Source: Isotricha intestinalis
Taxonomy: Eukaryota; Ciliophora; Litostomatea; Vestibuliferida; Isotrichidae
Direction: 5' to 3'
Length of the DNA stretch: 44,859 nucleotides
NCBI GenBank assembly: GCA_023807065.1
Contig: JAJJLU010003620.1
Span: 1-44,859 of the forward strand
The notes under the pieces are model-generated. The model worked only from the letters and a program-made list of their open reading frames with translations. It did no database searches and was not told the DNA's origin. This document shows positions 23,673 to 34,743 of the stretch, in pieces. Numbering within the stretch: the first letter of the stretch is position 1; each line of letters begins with the position of its first letter. The translations under genes were made by a program, and so were the position numbers.

Positions 23673-24809
23673 CTAAATTTCAATTTCAAAATTTTCAAGT
23701 GATTGAAATAGTTTAATACTATTATTATTATCATTTTCTAATTTTTTACAATCTTCTTCTTGTTTTTCAGTAAGTTTGATTCCTCCAATTAATACTGCTA
23801 ATAAAGATTTACTTTTCCCAATTCCATTCAAAATCAAATTATTAACTAAATTACTATTATTTTTCAAAGGATCTTCATCATTGAAAACAATTGAAAAAAT
23901 TTTTAAATTTTTGATTAATGAAATTTTTTTCTCTAAATTTTCAATAAATTCATTACTTACAATGACTCTTCCTAAAATAAAAGAATTTAAATTAGTATTA
24001 TTTTCATTCAATAAATTTAATAAACGACTTTCAATAATTGGATTTAATTTTAATTTATTTTTAGAACTTTTGGCTATAATAACTAGAGAATTTAAGCTTT
24101 GATGATCTTGAATAGCTTGAAAAATTGGATTTAAATTATTTAAATCTGTAGAAATATCATCATTTAATATAAGAGATAAAGTTCTTAATTTAATATTACA
24201 AGCAATTACTTCTGCTAATTTTTGCAAATGATTTATATCTTTTATTTGAGATTCATCAATTTCAAAAATAAGTAATTCAACTTGGAAATTTTCGTTAAAT
24301 TTTAAATTTGAATAAAAAGCTTCTTCAAAACCTTTTCCTATCATATTTACAGGATTTCCAGATAATAAAAACCCATTTTGTTCTTTTGGATAACTTTCAA
24401 ATAATTTTTGAAATATGTTATTAATTCCATCTTGAGTATATTTTTTAATTAAAATATCATTGTATTTCGATAATTTTTCCATTACTTTATTTTGAATATC
24501 ATAACTTAAAATAATATCTCCTTCAGCACAAATTTGTTGTAAAACATATAATTCTTTAATTCCTATTTTAATTTCTTCTTCTTTTACTTTTCCTGGTAAT
24601 TTTTTCGTATTAAACACTTCAGTATATATTGTATCCATACCTTCTAAAGTTTTATTTCCTTTATTTAAACATTCATTTATTTTTTCATCTCCTAATGCAT
24701 TTAATTCAGCATGACGAAGTTTATAAAGTCTATTTTCATTCACTAATTTAGGATGAGAAGAATTAAATTTTGGTTCAATTGTATTTGTATTAGAACAAAA
24801 TCCACCCAT
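23673..24809 (-). CDS. Probable N-myristoylated LRR-like protein, unknown function
   Basis: 378 aa, single exon. It begins MGGFCSNTN: Gly2 with Ser6 fits N-myristoylation and Cys5 palmitoylation, so membrane attachment is likely. The N-terminal ~130 residues are helical (KLRHAELNALGDEKINECL). From ~170 the protein shows leucine-rich, ribonuclease-inhibitor-like spacing (LAEVIACNIKLRTLSLILND, then HQSLNSLVIIAKSS and LKNLKIFSIVFND-type units). No enzyme motif is seen. LRR-like assignment is moderate. Confidence 0.75.
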   Translation of the reverse strand: MGGFCSNTNTIEPKFNSSHPKLVNENRLYKLRHAELNALGDEKINECLNKGNKTLEGMDTIYTEVFNTKKLPGKVKEEEIKIGIKELYVLQQICAEGDIILSYDIQNKVMEKLSKYNDILIKKYTQDGINNIFQKLFESYPKEQNGFLLSGNPVNMIGKGFEEAFYSNLKFNENFQVELLIFEIDESQIKDINHLQKLAEVIACNIKLRTLSLILNDDISTDLNNLNPIFQAIQDHQSLNSLVIIAKSSKNKLKLNPIIESRLLNLLNENNTNLNSFILGRVIVSNEFIENLEKKISLIKNLKIFSIVFNDEDPLKNNSNLVNNLILNGIGKSKSLLAVLIGGIKLTEKQEEDCKKLENDNNNSIKLFQSLENFEIEI

Positions 24810-24974
24810 TTTTAATTTTTATTTTATTTTATTTTACTATTTAATATAAAAAAAGAATTGATTTATTTTATTTTTTTTCTTTTGAAATTATTACATATTT
24901 ATTTTTTTTATTTAATAAAAATTTAAATTAAATAATTAAATCAAATATTATAAAAAGACAAAATAAATTGTTCA

Positions 24975-25828
24975 TTAACATTTACATTTTAATTTTTTTT
25001 TATTCATTAAAATTTCATCTTGGTCATTTTTACCATCTTCATTAAATCCTAAACTTCCTTTTGCCATTTCAATAATGGAGAAATTAGAAGAACGATGAGT
25101 ATGAAAATCAGCATAATTAATATCTTTTTCCATTTCTTTTACAATATTATCAATTGTTTCATTAAATTGTTCAAAATATGATAAATTTGCAACAGAAGTA
25201 AATAACATTTTCCTTAAACCTTCTGCTGTTTTTGCACTTGTTTCAAAAAATAAAATTTTATTTTCTTCTGCAAATTGTTTTCCTTTTTCATAATCAATTG
25301 CTCTTATAATTTTCTATATATAAATTAATTAATTACCTTTTATCACTTAAGTCTACTTTATTTCCAATTAATACTACACAAGTTTTTTCGTTGTCATTAA
25401 TGAATTTAATCCAATCATTTAAACTATCAAAACTGCTTTGGTCTATACATTAAAAAAGAAAGAAAAATAGAATAAAAAAATAAATATTATACTAGTTATA
25501 TCATAAATAAGGAAAACAATTGAAGAACCTCTTATATAATTTGGTATTAATGCTCTATATTTTTCTTGTCCTGCAGAATCCCAAATTTGGAGTTTAATAC
25601 TTTTTTCTTTATACATTAAAGTTTTAGAAAAAAAATCTACTCCTATTGAAGGCTAAATTTATTATTTTTCTATTTTACTTCATATTCTTCTTTAAAAGGA
25701 TTATCATTTATTCTACTTATTATACTTGATTTTCCAACACTTACATCACCAACAAAAACAATTTTAAATCTACATACGTTTAAATTTATATTATCAAATG
25801 AAGTATCTGTGGCATTTAATTTTTCCAT
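24975..25828 (-). CDS. Rab-family GTPase, Rab6-like, three introns
   Basis: Spliced from four exons by introns 25653-25678 (26 nt), 25443-25492 (50 nt) and 25303-25336 (34 nt), all GT...AG. The result is a continuous Rab of about 247 aa: FKIVFVGDVSVGKSSII (G1), PSIGVDFFSKT (switch I), LQIWDSAGQEKYRALIPNYI (G3), VFLIYDITN, VLIGNKVDLSDKR (G4) and FFETSAK (G5). The IGVDFFSKT, ALIPNYIRGSS and DITN blocks point to Rab6 (Golgi retrograde traffic). Ser replaces Thr in WDTAGQ. The tail ends KCKC, a CxC prenylation motif. For intron 3 the proximal AG would give a stop, so the distal AAG is the acceptor, giving SDKR joined to AIDYEKGKQF. Confidence 0.9.
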
Positions 25829-26329
25829 AATTAACAATTTTTAAATATAAATATAAAATATAACCAAAATAATAAATCAAAATGAATTCTTCAATATTTA
25901 CATTTTTTTTGTAAAATAGCAGAAAAATACTTAATAATAATGAATTTCAAATTCAATATAAATTAGATCAAACAAACTAATCAATTTTTCTAAATGTTAA
26001 ATTAGAAAAAAAGTTAGAAATTAATATATATGTATATGGAAACTTTTACTTAAATGCCTGTAACCTTATTTAAAGATAATATAAATAATAATAATAAATC
26101 AAAAAAAAAGAAAAACAATGGATGATGAAAAAAAGCTCGAAATTATTAGAAGAGATTTGAATATTAAATTTTTAAATAATAATATAGAGACAAAAGATTT
26201 TTTAGTATATTAAGAATTTTTCCTAATATTAAATACAATTTTCTTTATTTTAAATTTAGTCATTTTTTTAAATTAATAATTTCCTTTTCTAATTTTTATT
26301 TACATTATGAATATATAAATTTTTTAATG
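25829..26329. other. Intergenic region with a 31-codon ORF
   Basis: About 500 bp. At 26118-26213 (+) an ATG frame encodes 31 residues beginning MDDEKKLEIIRRDLNIKFLN. It is charged and protein-like, preceded by an A-rich leader, and could be a first exon or a gene fragment, but I found no continuation. Otherwise A/T-rich filler. Confidence 0.25.
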
Positions 26330-27412
26330 TTATTGCTTATTTACATTTAAATGAGTTAAATTAAAAATGTTATTTATACTTTTGGATTTATTTTTTTTAT
26401 TTAATTTAGAGAAATTATATTTGTTCCAATATTGCATAGTAAAATCTTTTAATATTTCCCTATATTTTTCTTTATTATCACTTTTATTTTTATATTTATC
26501 TAATCTATCTCTAAATCCTTCCATTTGACCTTTTATATTAATCATTTGTTTATGAATATATATATTTTCTTCATTTTTATTGTTTTTTATTTTATTTTGT
26601 ATAATATTATTTTCTAATTTTTGACGTTCTTCTTCATTAAAAACCATTTTAGCCATTTTATTCTTTTTATTAATTTGAATAGGACTACAATTTATTACAT
26701 TTTTTAATGTATTTATATTCACACTTTTACTACTACTTAAATACCTAATTAAATCTACTTTATTTGAATTTATTTTAGGAAAAGATAAAATCTCATTTAA
26801 TTTTTCTAAATCAGTTCTTTCTTGATAAGAACTTCGAAATTTACTTTCATCAATTTTACTTAATTTATCTTTCATTTTTTTATCATTTATTAATTTAATT
26901 TTCATTTTTCTGACTGCATTATAGGGAATAATTTCATTCAAACTAAAAATTTTCACTCTATAACTATCATTATTATTGTTATTATTGGCTTCGTTTTCTT
27001 TCATTAAAAAAAGAGGATTATCATTATTATGAGCTATTATATTGGAAGATGGACTTGATTCATATTTTTCGACCATTGCTTTAGAAAAATTAACTTTATG
27101 TAGATTTAAATTATGTATTTTTGCATTTTTTATTTCTTCTATTTTGGGAGATTTTAATTCTATATCAATATAATTTTGGTTATTTTTGTTTAGAACAGGA
27201 GAAAAAAAGCAAAATAAATTTTGTTTTTCATTTGATGTTGAATGAGAACGAAAGGTCTTATTAAAATTATTATTTTTTCCTGAATAAAATTGACTTTGGG
27301 TTACACTCTTATGTCTTGATTTTTTGGAAATTATTTTGTTATAAAAATTCAATGTGTGATTTTCTAAATCTTCTATAACTTCTGTTCCTTCTCTAGTCAC
27401 AAGAATTCTCAT
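26330..27412 (-). CDS. Unknown Lys/Asn-rich protein
   Basis: 360 aa, single exon, starting MRILVTREGTEVIEDL. Mostly disordered and basic, with an Asn run (~145-150) and a predicted C-terminal helix (IKGQMEGFRDRLDKYKNK). I recognise no domain. The codon pattern and open length support a real gene. Upstream (27413-27700) lies the divergent AMPK-type kinase. Confidence 0.65.
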   Translation of the reverse strand: MRILVTREGTEVIEDLENHTLNFYNKIISKKSRHKSVTQSQFYSGKNNNFNKTFRSHSTSNEKQNLFCFFSPVLNKNNQNYIDIELKSPKIEEIKNAKIHNLNLHKVNFSKAMVEKYESSPSSNIIAHNNDNPLFLMKENEANNNNNNDSYRVKIFSLNEIIPYNAVRKMKIKLINDKKMKDKLSKIDESKFRSSYQERTDLEKLNEILSFPKINSNKVDLIRYLSSSKSVNINTLKNVINCSPIQINKKNKMAKMVFNEEERQKLENNIIQNKIKNNKNEENIYIHKQMINIKGQMEGFRDRLDKYKNKSDNKEKYREILKDFTMQYWNKYNFSKLNKKNKSKSINNIFNLTHLNVNKQ

Positions 27413-27700
27413 TTTTTATAAATAATTAATACATTTTAATAAATTCATAAGAATTATTTTAATTAAGAAAAAAGAAAATATTATAATAAAATAGATTAAT
27501 AATTTATTCAATAAAATATTTTTAAGTAGAAGAAAAATTGTTTGTAACATTTGAAATTTATATAAATCTAAAATTGATAGTGAAGGATTAATTTACTATA
27601 AAGTTTATTTTTAATGTACTAAAAAAAATTTAAAATTTATTTTATTACATTTATTTCTAAAAAATATTAATAATAATTTATTTATCAAACAGATAAAAAA

Positions 27701-29322
27701 ATGAGAGGAAACAAAATTGGAAATTACAGATTTTATAGAACCTTAGGTGAAGGTTCCTTTGCCAAAGTGAAACGTAAATTAAATATATATAAAAACAAAT
27801 AAAAAAATTAGTTGGCGTTCAAGAAATAATAAACCAAAAAGTAGCAGCGAAATTTCTTCAAAAATCAAGTATACGTAATAAAGATCTGGAAGATAAAATA
27901 AAGAGAGAAATACGTTTTAGTAAATATTTCCGTCATCCAAATATTATTAGATTATATGAAGTTATAGAAACAAATTCTGAAATAATTTTAATAATGGAAA
28001 ATGCAGCAGGAGGTGAATTATTTGATATGATATGTCGTGGAAAAGTAAAAATAAAATATATAAAAAAAAATGAATATAGTTAAGTGAAAATGAAGCTAGA
28101 AGAATATTTCAACAAATAATATTTGGAGTTGAATATTTACATACACATCAAGTTTCTCATAGAGATTTAAAACCAGAAAATATTTTATTAGATGAAGATA
28201 ATAATGTTAAAATAGCAGATTTTGGTTTAAGTAATGTAATGAGAGATGGTATTTTTCTTTATTCTTCTTGTGGCTCACCGAATTATGCAGCTCCAGAATT
28301 AATAAATGGTAAATTTTATAATGGATCTTCAATAGATATTTGGTCTTGTGGTGTTATATTATACACTTTATTAACTGGAACTTTACCTTTTGATGAAAAA
28401 CAAATTCCAAAATTATATCAAAAAATTAGAGAATGTAAATATATTTTACCTCAAATTTTAAGTGATTCTGCTAAAGATTTAATTTTTAGAATGTTACAAA
28501 AAGACCCTATGAATAGAATTACCATTCCTGAAATTAAGCAACATAAATGGTTTTCTAATCAATTGAATTTATATCAAATTATTAATAATTATAAATATAT
28601 TTATGGCAGTCATAATAATGTTGATTTGGATATTATTAATGAAATGAAAAAATTAGAAAAAATTAATTTTGAAGGATTAGATGATGAACAGATTAAAAAA
28701 GCTATAATTTCAAGAGAAAGAAGAGAATTTTGTACTATTTATGAATTTTTGGAAAATAAAAAAAACGAAAAATTATATAAGGAAAGTATTGAAACTTTAA
28801 AAAGTAAAATATTTTTTAATTATTATGATAGATGATAGAAATTTTTTCAAAAGAATTCAATTATCTAATGAAACTGAAGGAGTTTTACAAAAATTAAAAG
28901 ATAAATTCCAGAAAAAAAATAATGATTCCAATAAAGATACAAGTATATCAAATAGTAAAATTAATCAAAAAAGCGGAGATGAATTATGGAGAGTTGGAAT
29001 TATTTGTAAAAAAGATGCTTATTTTATTACTCAAGAAATTTTAAAGTGTTTAGAAAAAAATGGTTATGAATGGAAAATTATTTCAAGTTCTTATAAAATT
29101 AAATGTCGGAAAAAAAAAGAAGAAAATGAAAATAACCAACAACAAAACCAAAGTTCTGTATTAAATGTTTTAATTCAAATTTTTAGTAATGTTGATCCTA
29201 ATAATAAGGATGAATATTTAATTGATTTACATAAATTAAGTGGTAATATCATGGAATTTTTGGAATTTTCAAGTGATTTTATTTCTACTATTCAAAGCCA
29301 AAATTTAATAGTGTTTAAATAA
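27701..29322 (+). CDS. AMPK/SNF1-type kinase alpha subunit (copy 1), three introns
   Basis: Four exons: 27701-27773, 27812-28044, 28080-28803 and 28832-29322; introns of 38, 35 and 28 nt. Product ~506 aa. Kinase domain ~9-260: Gly loop GEGSFAKV (16-23), Lys38 in VAAKF, HRDLKPEN (129-136), DFG (149-151), activation loop SSCGSPNYAAPE. The usual AMPK activation Thr is Ser here (about residue 164). The C-terminal block WRVGIICKKDAYFITQEIL, then GYEWKII and a final helix, matches the AMPK alpha C-terminal/KA1 region that binds the beta subunit. AMPK senses low energy through its gamma subunit. An almost identical protein is encoded in inverted orientation at 38764-40378; exons differ by many silent changes, introns differ in length and sequence. 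Confidence 0.93.
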
Positions 29323-29386
29323 AAATAAATTTTATATTTATTTAATAATAAAAGGAATAAATTAATTAAATTAAAAAACAAAAAAG

Positions 29387-30394
29387 ATGAATAAAGATTT
29401 ATTACTAAAAAAATCTTTGACAAAAAAATTCAAAACTCTAAAATCAATTAAATTTAATCAAATTGAACTGAAAAAAAACAAAGATGAATTATTTTTTGAT
29501 TTTCTTAGAACAAAAGATAAAATTAAAATATTTGAAGTAAAAAAACAAACAATATTTACTAAAAATTACTATAGAAGTGGTAATTCCTTTTATTTAGCGT
29601 ATCAAAGAATGAAAGAAGAAATAAAATATATGGGATATTTATTACCAAAAATAGTTTTTATAGAATTATATAAAAAAGCAAATATAATGAAACAAAGAAT
29701 AAAAAGATATTCAAAGAATTTTTTTAAACCTACTTATGAAGTAACAGAAAGTTTTAATCCTAAATATTGGCAAAATTCAGAAAAACATAATTGGGAAAGA
29801 AGTCCTTTAGAATCATATAATATATTTTTAAAAAAAAAAAAAAAAGAAAATCATAAAAATAATAAAGAAAATACTGAATTAACTCTTGATATTGTAATGA
29901 ATGAAAAACCTGATTTAATTGTTGTTACAGAGCATAGTAATAAATATAAAAATTTAATCTACTTTGGAAAATTATGTAATGTTTATGTTAGAAATGAAAT
30001 AAATGACAATAAAAAAAATAGTATTTCTATGGCAACAGATTATAATTGTTTAAAAAATAAAGAATATATTTATAATAAATTAAATATTCCTAAATTTTTA
30101 TGTGATAAAGAAAAAGAAAACAATAATTCAAATATAAAAAATAATAAAAATAGAGTGATAGGGTTGAAACAATATAAATCTTTTTCGAAGTTCAATAGAA
30201 ATTCGGAATTAAGTAATTGTAATGAATCTACTTATTTCACTAATAATAATAACAAATTTAAAATGGATAAAAGTTTTAAAACACCTTTTATTCGAAATAA
30301 ATCTAATTTATCTGAAAATCTCCAAAAATGTAAAAAAATAAATTTACTCTGTTTAAAGAAATTTGGTTTAAATAAAAATGATTTTTTTTATTGA
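29387..30394 (+). CDS. Unknown basic protein
   Basis: 335 aa, single exon, starting MNKDLLLKKSLTKKFKTL. Very Lys/Asn-rich, with motifs such as RSGNSFYLAYQRMKEEIKYM and FFKPTYEVTESFNPKYWQN but no family I can name. It sits 64 bp downstream of AMPK copy 1, on the same strand, and convergent with the CDPK gene (91 bp). No equivalent lies next to AMPK copy 2. Stop TGA. Confidence 0.65.
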   Translation: MNKDLLLKKSLTKKFKTLKSIKFNQIELKKNKDELFFDFLRTKDKIKIFEVKKQTIFTKNYYRSGNSFYLAYQRMKEEIKYMGYLLPKIVFIELYKKANIMKQRIKRYSKNFFKPTYEVTESFNPKYWQNSEKHNWERSPLESYNIFLKKKKKENHKNNKENTELTLDIVMNEKPDLIVVTEHSNKYKNLIYFGKLCNVYVRNEINDNKKNSISMATDYNCLKNKEYIYNKLNIPKFLCDKEKENNNSNIKNNKNRVIGLKQYKSFSKFNRNSELSNCNESTYFTNNNNKFKMDKSFKTPFIRNKSNLSENLQKCKKINLLCLKKFGLNKNDFFY

Positions 30395-30484
30395 ATTTAT
30401 AAAATTTTTTTTAAAGATGTAAAATTAAATAATTCATAAATAAATAAAAAAATATGAATATTAAAAACAATTAGACTTTATTTT

Positions 30485-31999
30485 TTATTTATTTTGAATT
30501 TCTTTTATTATTTTTGAAAAAGAAATAAAGTTTAAAGGATTATCATTTGATAAATTGATTTTTTCAAAAAAATTGTTCCAAATGTTTTCATCTGTGATTT
30601 CATTATTTGGATCAAATAATTTTTTCATTGAATTAATAGTAATTTTACCTGTTTTTTCATTATCAAAAAGTTTAAAAACTTTTTGAATATTTTCACTATT
30701 TATATATTCATTTATATTCATATTTAATAAACCAAAAATTTCAAAAGAAATTCCTTTATCTGAATTATTTTGGTCATTAAATAATGAAATAATTTTATTA
30801 CTAATTGAATTACCTTCACTTAATGAATATTTTTCTAAAAAATTTTCTAATTCTTTTTCAGATAATCTACAATTATGATTCAAATTTATTGAATAAAAAA
30901 CTTTAATTAAATTTATCATTTCTTCATCATTATAATTATAATTATTATGAAATAAATATGATAAATATGCTATTTGAATTTTATTATTAATTGTAAAATT
31001 TTTCAAATTAAAAGCAATCTTTTTATAATAATCTTCATCAATGTTTAATTGTTTTAAATACAGATAATCAAATTTTTTTACCCAATTACTGTTTATAACT
31101 TGGTTAATATTTATCCTTTTATCTTGGTCTTTAACAAGCATTGACTTAATTAAATTTTTAGCTTCATCACTAACATTATTAAAATTATTAGAATTAAAAG
31201 TGAAAATGCCTTTTTTAATTTTATCACAAATTTCATTAGGAGAATTTCCATTAAAAGGTGTAGAACCAGATAAAAGAAAATACATAACAACTCCAAGTGA
31301 CCAAATATCACATTTATAATCATAATCTAATCCAGATATAATTTCTGGTGCAATATATGAAGGAGTCCCAATTTTTCTATTTGTTTTTCCATTATTAATT
31401 ATTTCACATGATCCAAAATCAATTAACTTTATTTTTAAATTTTGTTCATTTGTTATCACAATATTTTCTGGTTTAATATCTCTGTGAATTATTCCATTAT
31501 CATGAATTAATTTTATTGCAGAAAAAAGTTGAATCATTATCTTATATGTATCTTCTTCATTAAAATGATTTATTTTAGCTAATTGTTCAAATAATTCTTC
31601 TCCTTCCACATATTCAGATATAATATAAACTTCTTTTTCTTCTAAAATATAATATTCAAATACCTTTAATATATTAGGATGATCTAGTTTTTTCATTATT
31701 AATATCTCTTTATTTGCTTCTTCTAATGTATATTTTTTATTTTCTAAAATAATTTTTTTTAATGCCCGAATTATTTTTGTATTTTTATTTATTACTTTTG
31801 TTATTGTTCCAGTTGAACCATATCCGATTTCATTTAAATTATCATAATAATCATATGGATTCAAATTATAATAACATGGGACAAACATAGAAGGGGTAAT
31901 TATTATTTCTGATTTTATATAAAATGATGGTTTATATATTTCTGCTTTCATAATATTTTTATCATCTATAGTAGAAGAATGCTTCAATTTATTCCCCAT
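30485..31999 (-). CDS. Calcium-dependent protein kinase (CDPK) with weak EF hands
   Basis: 504 aa, single exon, close to canonical CDPK length. N-terminus MGNKLKHSST fits N-myristoylation (Gly2). Kinase domain ~50-310: EIGYGSTGTITKV loop, RALKKI lysine, HRDIKPENIV, IDFGSCE, RKIGTPSYIAPEI. A junction helix (KQLNIDEDYYKKIAFNL) leads to four EF-like units: SINLNHNCRLSEKELENF, NDQNNSDKGISFEIF, FDNEKTGKITINSM and one at the end. Only the third resembles a complete calcium loop; others have lost ligands. CDPKs are found in plants, green algae and alveolates and not in animals, fungi or trichomonads, which is the strongest taxonomic clue in the window. It presumably couples calcium to secretion or motility. 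Confidence 0.9.
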   Translation of the reverse strand: MGNKLKHSSTIDDKNIMKAEIYKPSFYIKSEIIITPSMFVPCYYNLNPYDYYDNLNEIGYGSTGTITKVINKNTKIIRALKKIILENKKYTLEEANKEILIMKKLDHPNILKVFEYYILEEKEVYIISEYVEGEELFEQLAKINHFNEEDTYKIMIQLFSAIKLIHDNGIIHRDIKPENIVITNEQNLKIKLIDFGSCEIINNGKTNRKIGTPSYIAPEIISGLDYDYKCDIWSLGVVMYFLLSGSTPFNGNSPNEICDKIKKGIFTFNSNNFNNVSDEAKNLIKSMLVKDQDKRININQVINSNWVKKFDYLYLKQLNIDEDYYKKIAFNLKNFTINNKIQIAYLSYLFHNNYNYNDEEMINLIKVFYSINLNHNCRLSEKELENFLEKYSLSEGNSISNKIISLFNDQNNSDKGISFEIFGLLNMNINEYINSENIQKVFKLFDNEKTGKITINSMKKLFDPNNEITDENIWNNFFEKINLSNDNPLNFISFSKIIKEIQNK

Positions 32000-32054
32000 T
32001 TAAAAAATAAAAAAAGAATTAAAATATTTATTTAATCATATTTACTTAAATAAT

Positions 32055-32967
32055 TAGTGAAAATTACTTATAAATTGGAAAACTGGAAAAGTAAAATATA
32101 GAATAAATGAAAATGAGAAATATATTTAATATAAGAAAAGAATTTTTACTCCAATTAACACATATAGATTCAAAAATTAGATATATAGAATGAGATAAAA
32201 AAGTAATTTATCAATTTTTAAAAAAACCAAATTTATTATCATATAATAAAACATTGCAAGAATTTCAAAACCAATTATTGGATATGATAATTATGATAAA
32301 AATAAAAAATAAGAATGATTTATGAAGATTAAAATCCAAATTTTTTATAATGAAGAAAATATAAATGATAGTTATAAATTTTAATGATAGAAAGAGAGAA
32401 TTAAATTTTAGAAATGAATAAAAAAAAATATTTCCTTTAAAACTATTTCAAAAGTTAATTATTGGATATTATGTGAAGGAAGATATCTTGTATATGGTTG
32501 TTTTTAAAAGATATAATAATAGAACATAAAAGTGTTCATAATTTTTGTTGTTAGAAAAAAGTAATTTTAGATAATTTATTAAAGATAAAAGTAAGAATGT
32601 TAAAAGTATAGAAACACAAATGAGGATTAATGGAAAAAAGCATCAAGAAAATATAGAATAATATTAAATTAAAATTAAATGAAGATAATTTAAATAAAAT
32701 GTGATTGTATTTTTATTTTTGTTCTTTGGATTAAATAAAGGAATCTTAATTGGAGATAAAAGATATCTTTCTTCTTATAAAATGACAATATTAAATATTC
32801 CATATCATATTTCAAGAGTGAATTATTCTAATTTAATGATGGTTTTCAAAAGCATTACTAATATTTATTTTGAAATTGATGATAATAAAATTGAAAATCT
32901 TTTTAAATTTTTTTTATTTAATAATTATTATATAAAAAATAATTATACTTTTTTATTATTTTATTAA
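32055..32967 (+). pseudogene. Wreck of a VLRF1 (Vms1/ANKZF1-like) gene
   Basis: Several frames in turn match the intact gene at 37321-38448: GKVKYRINENEK and IFNIRKEFLLQLTHI near 32080-32160, VNYWILCEGRYLVYGCF near 32450-32505, and from 32701 NKGILIGDKRYLSSYKMTIL and NYSNLMMVFKSIT. Many stops and frameshifts intervene, and the catalytic Gln loop is destroyed. It lies on the same strand as AMPK copy 1, in the same relative order as on the right side, so it is the decayed partner of an inverted duplication. Confidence 0.88.
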
Positions 32968-33550
32968 AATTATTATTAAAAATATAAATTATAATTTTTT
33001 GAATACATCATTTCAATAATTAAATGAAAGCAATTGTTAATATCATATACAAATAGAATTAATCTAAAAATCTAAGAAAAAAAAAGTGATATATGTTGAT
33101 TAATTAAAAAAAATTGAAACAATGTGAAATTATATGAAAATAATTTTTCAATAAAAACAAATATTATAAAGAAAAATAGAAGTCAATAAATATATTAAAA
33201 AAAAGATAAAAAGATAAAAAAAGGATTTATTGATTTTAGGAATAAAAGAGGAATTAAATATTTTAATACTAAAAGAATCTTTAAGAATGTTATATACAAA
33301 TAAATGATTGATGTTTTATTTAATGAATAGTTTAAAACATTATTTTCTGTGAGTTATTTATCTTAATAATCTCTTTGACATATATTAATCATTTTGTAAA
33401 TCAATATAGTTTATTTTTTTATTATTTTTTAATTGTAAAAAATTTATCCAAATTCATGATGAATAATTCAAATAATTTTAATAGAAGTTTTTATAAAAAC
33501 AATTAATTTAATAATATTTTCAAAAAAAAATATTTAAACAAAATATTTTA
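32968..33550. other. Intergenic region / tail of the wreck
   Basis: About 580 bp. A short Lys-rich open stretch around 33190-33300 (LLILGIKEELNILILKESL) may belong to the degraded gene to its left, but the intact copy has no counterpart. No other feature seen. Confidence 0.3.
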
Positions 33551-34655
33551 ATGGAACCAATTATAAAGAAAATACTTTCATCTGAAGAAATAATTTGTAT
33601 AAACTTTAATCAAGATTCCTCATGTTTTTGTATAGGTACAAATATAGGATATCATATATATAATTCAGTTCCTTTGAAAAAATTATTTTTTAGAAGTAAA
33701 AAAAACAAAATAAATAAATTATATAGATCTCAATGGAGGAATTGGATTAATATCAATGTTATATAAATCCAATATATTAGCTTTAGTAGGAGGAGGAAGC
33801 AATCCAAAATTTTCTACTGATAAAGTAATAATTTGGGATGAATTACAAGAAAAAATAATTTCTCAGTTAAGATTTGATACAAATGTAAAAAATGTTAAAT
33901 TAACAAAAGAAAAAATTGTAATTGTTTGTGAAAAAAAAATTTATATTTTTAATCTAAAAAATTTATCAATAATAAATGAATCAATTGAAACATTTCCAAA
34001 TCCAAAAGGATTAATTGCAATATCATATAAAATTTTTAAATTAGCATTTCCATCAAAAGAATTAGAAGGAACAGTTGAAATATATTCAAATGAAAATAAT
34101 GAAAATCAAACCATAAAATGTCATGGAAAAAAAATACAAATGCTTTCATTGAATTTAAGTGGAACATTATTAGCCACAGCTTCAGAAAAAGGGACTTTAA
34201 TTAGAATTTATACTGTTTTTAATGGAAATTTAGTCCAAGAATTAAGAAGAGGAACTGATAATGCTAAAATTTATTCTATTAATTTTGATCCTTTAAATAA
34301 ATTTATTGTATGTAATAGTGAAAAAACTACAGTTCATATTTTTTCTTTATATAATGCGAATATATCCTTAAAATCAATTAATAAAGAACAAAATGATAAT
34401 AAAGAAGATGATGTTAAAGTACCTAAAAATAGTACCAATAATTGGGGAAAATTATTAGGGATTTTCAATAAAAAGAATTATGAATATTCTTTTGCTAAAG
34501 TTAAAATAGAAGATAATAAATTTATTTGTCAATGGGGTAATAATGATAAAATTTTAGCTTTAAGTTTAAATGGAAATTATTATCAAGTACAATTTAATCC
34601 TGAAGAAGGAGGAGATTATAAAATAGAAACTGTTATTAAATTAAAAGAAAAATAA
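33551..34655 (+). CDS. WIPI/Atg18-type PROPPIN, one intron
   Basis: Two exons, 33551-33695 and 33727-34655, with a 31-nt intron (GTAAAAA...ATAG, phase 1); spliced length 357 aa. Splicing reveals LNGGIGLISMLYKSNILALV then GGGSNPKFSTDKVIIWDE, the hallmark blade-2 region of PROPPINs. Further signs are LNLSGTLLATASEKGTLIRI, VFNGNLVQELRRGTD (the phosphoinositide-binding F/L-RRG motif, with Leu first) and SINFDPLNKFI. These seven-bladed propellers bind PI3P and PI(3,5)P2 on autophagosomes and endosomes. The catalytic-like arginine pair is intact. Ortholog class (WIPI1/2 versus WIPI3/4) is not settled. Confidence 0.92.
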
Positions 34656-34743
34656 GTTAATTTATATTATAATATAAATTACTAGTATTAATAGTCTCTA
34701 CTTCTTTTTTAAATACTTAATTCAGTCATTTTTATAATATTGT

